This document shows positions 5,745 to 5,868 of a DNA stretch of 5,868 nt, piece by piece. The translations under genes and the position numbers were made by a program. The number at the start of each line of letters is the position of its first letter. Position 1 is the first letter of the stretch. Below the pieces are notes generated by a model. That model was not told where the DNA came from and made no database searches. It saw only the letters and a list, made by a program, of their open reading frames with translations. The DNA comes from an uncultured beta proteobacterium (GTDB lineage: Bacteria; Pseudomonadota; Gammaproteobacteria; Burkholderiales; Burkholderiaceae_C), in contig CAIXMC010000045.1 in assembly GCA_903920405.1 (NCBI GenBank), forward strand, positions 1 to 5,868, read 5' to 3'.

Positions 5745-5868
5745 GGGTGAATTTGTTCTACAGCCAGTTCCGTCATTCCCGCGAAGGCGGGAATCCAGAA
5801 TGCACTAGATTCCCGCCTTCGCGGGAATGACGAAAATTCAACAACTTGCCTTCAGAACAAATTCACCC
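5745..5868. mobile_element. nested inverted-repeat element (possible MITE/NIME-like)
   Basis: GGGTGAATTTGTTCT (5745-5759) and its exact reverse complement (5854-5868) are perfect 15-bp terminal inverted repeats enclosing about 94 nt. Inside lies a second, 25-bp perfect inverted repeat made of two dRS3-like units. There is no coding capacity. The right arm ends at the window edge, so the true length of the termini and any target duplication cannot be seen. Confidence 0.5.
5771..5832. repeat. two dRS3-like repeats forming a hairpin
   Basis: CGTCATTCCCGCGAAGGCGG runs into GAAT (5771-5794), and 5809-5832 is its exact reverse complement; one more pair (5795/5808) extends the stem to 25 bp around a 12-nt loop. 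Each arm contains ATTCCC-N8-GGGAAT, the consensus of the neisserial dRS3 repeat, which also occurs in other proteobacteria. In Neisseria, paired dRS3 units bound short intergenic NIME units and are recombination or phage insertion sites. Here the pair is only 14 nt apart. Confidence 0.75.

Larger units (their letters stand above)
5444..5868. other. repeat-rich non-coding region
   Basis: No convincing gene lies here. A minus-strand open frame (5558-5776) is assembled from repeat DNA. The region holds the barstar-gene leader with a hairpin (5481-5506) and then repeats at 5571-5597, 5613-5641, 5676-5707 and 5745-5868. Such a run of different small repeats suggests an insertion-tolerant spot. Confidence 0.7.

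Noticed and set aside
5558..5776. 72-codon minus-strand open frame
   Set aside because: Built from several repeats; the KKGGLGG stretch is the translated C/T hairpin repeat, a common source of false proteins.
5771..5832. CRISPR array or intrinsic terminator
   Set aside because: There are only two inverted, not direct, units with a tiny spacer, and no T-run follows the stem.

Overview
The window is a chromosomal segment of a Gram-negative proteobacterium, most likely a betaproteobacterium of the Burkholderiales. The reasons are the outer-membrane assembly genes, the style of the LptD and SurA sequences, and a long barstar-like protein of a type I associate with that order. Base composition is moderate (roughly half G+C by eye). 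The genus cannot be fixed from the sequence alone.

Layout. Positions 1-352 are a non-coding leader holding small dispersed repeats, a hairpin and a candidate promoter. Three tightly packed + strand genes follow: lptD (353-2668), surA (starts on the base after the lptD stop) and rsmA/ksgA (ATG 4 nt after the surA stop). A - strand gene for a barstar-family protein (4817-5443) converges on rsmA with only 2 nt between the two stop codons. Positions 5444-5868 are non-coding and repeat-rich: the barstar leader, then copies of two repeat families also present at the left end, a C/T-rich hairpin repeat, and a nested inverted repeat built around two dRS3-like (ATTCCC-N8-GGGAAT) units at the right edge.

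How the genes work together. LptD is the outer-membrane translocon that inserts lipopolysaccharide. SurA is the periplasmic chaperone/prolyl isomerase that helps fold outer-membrane barrels, LptD among them. RsmA dimethylates two adenines near the 3' end of 16S rRNA. This is the known lptD-surA-(pdxA)-rsmA cluster, but pdxA is absent between surA and rsmA here. The barstar-like gene is a separate convergent transcription unit with no barnase-type RNase gene in view.

The coding part is largely orthodox. The most unusual material is: (a) the pair of related repeat modules, in the same order and orientation, on both sides of the four genes; (b) the nested inverted repeat at 5745-5868; (c) a near-perfect inverted repeat around the lptD start; and (d) the barstar-like protein, in which the residues matching barstar's barnase-contact positions are altered. 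I do not see convincing evidence for a wholly new multi-gene system.
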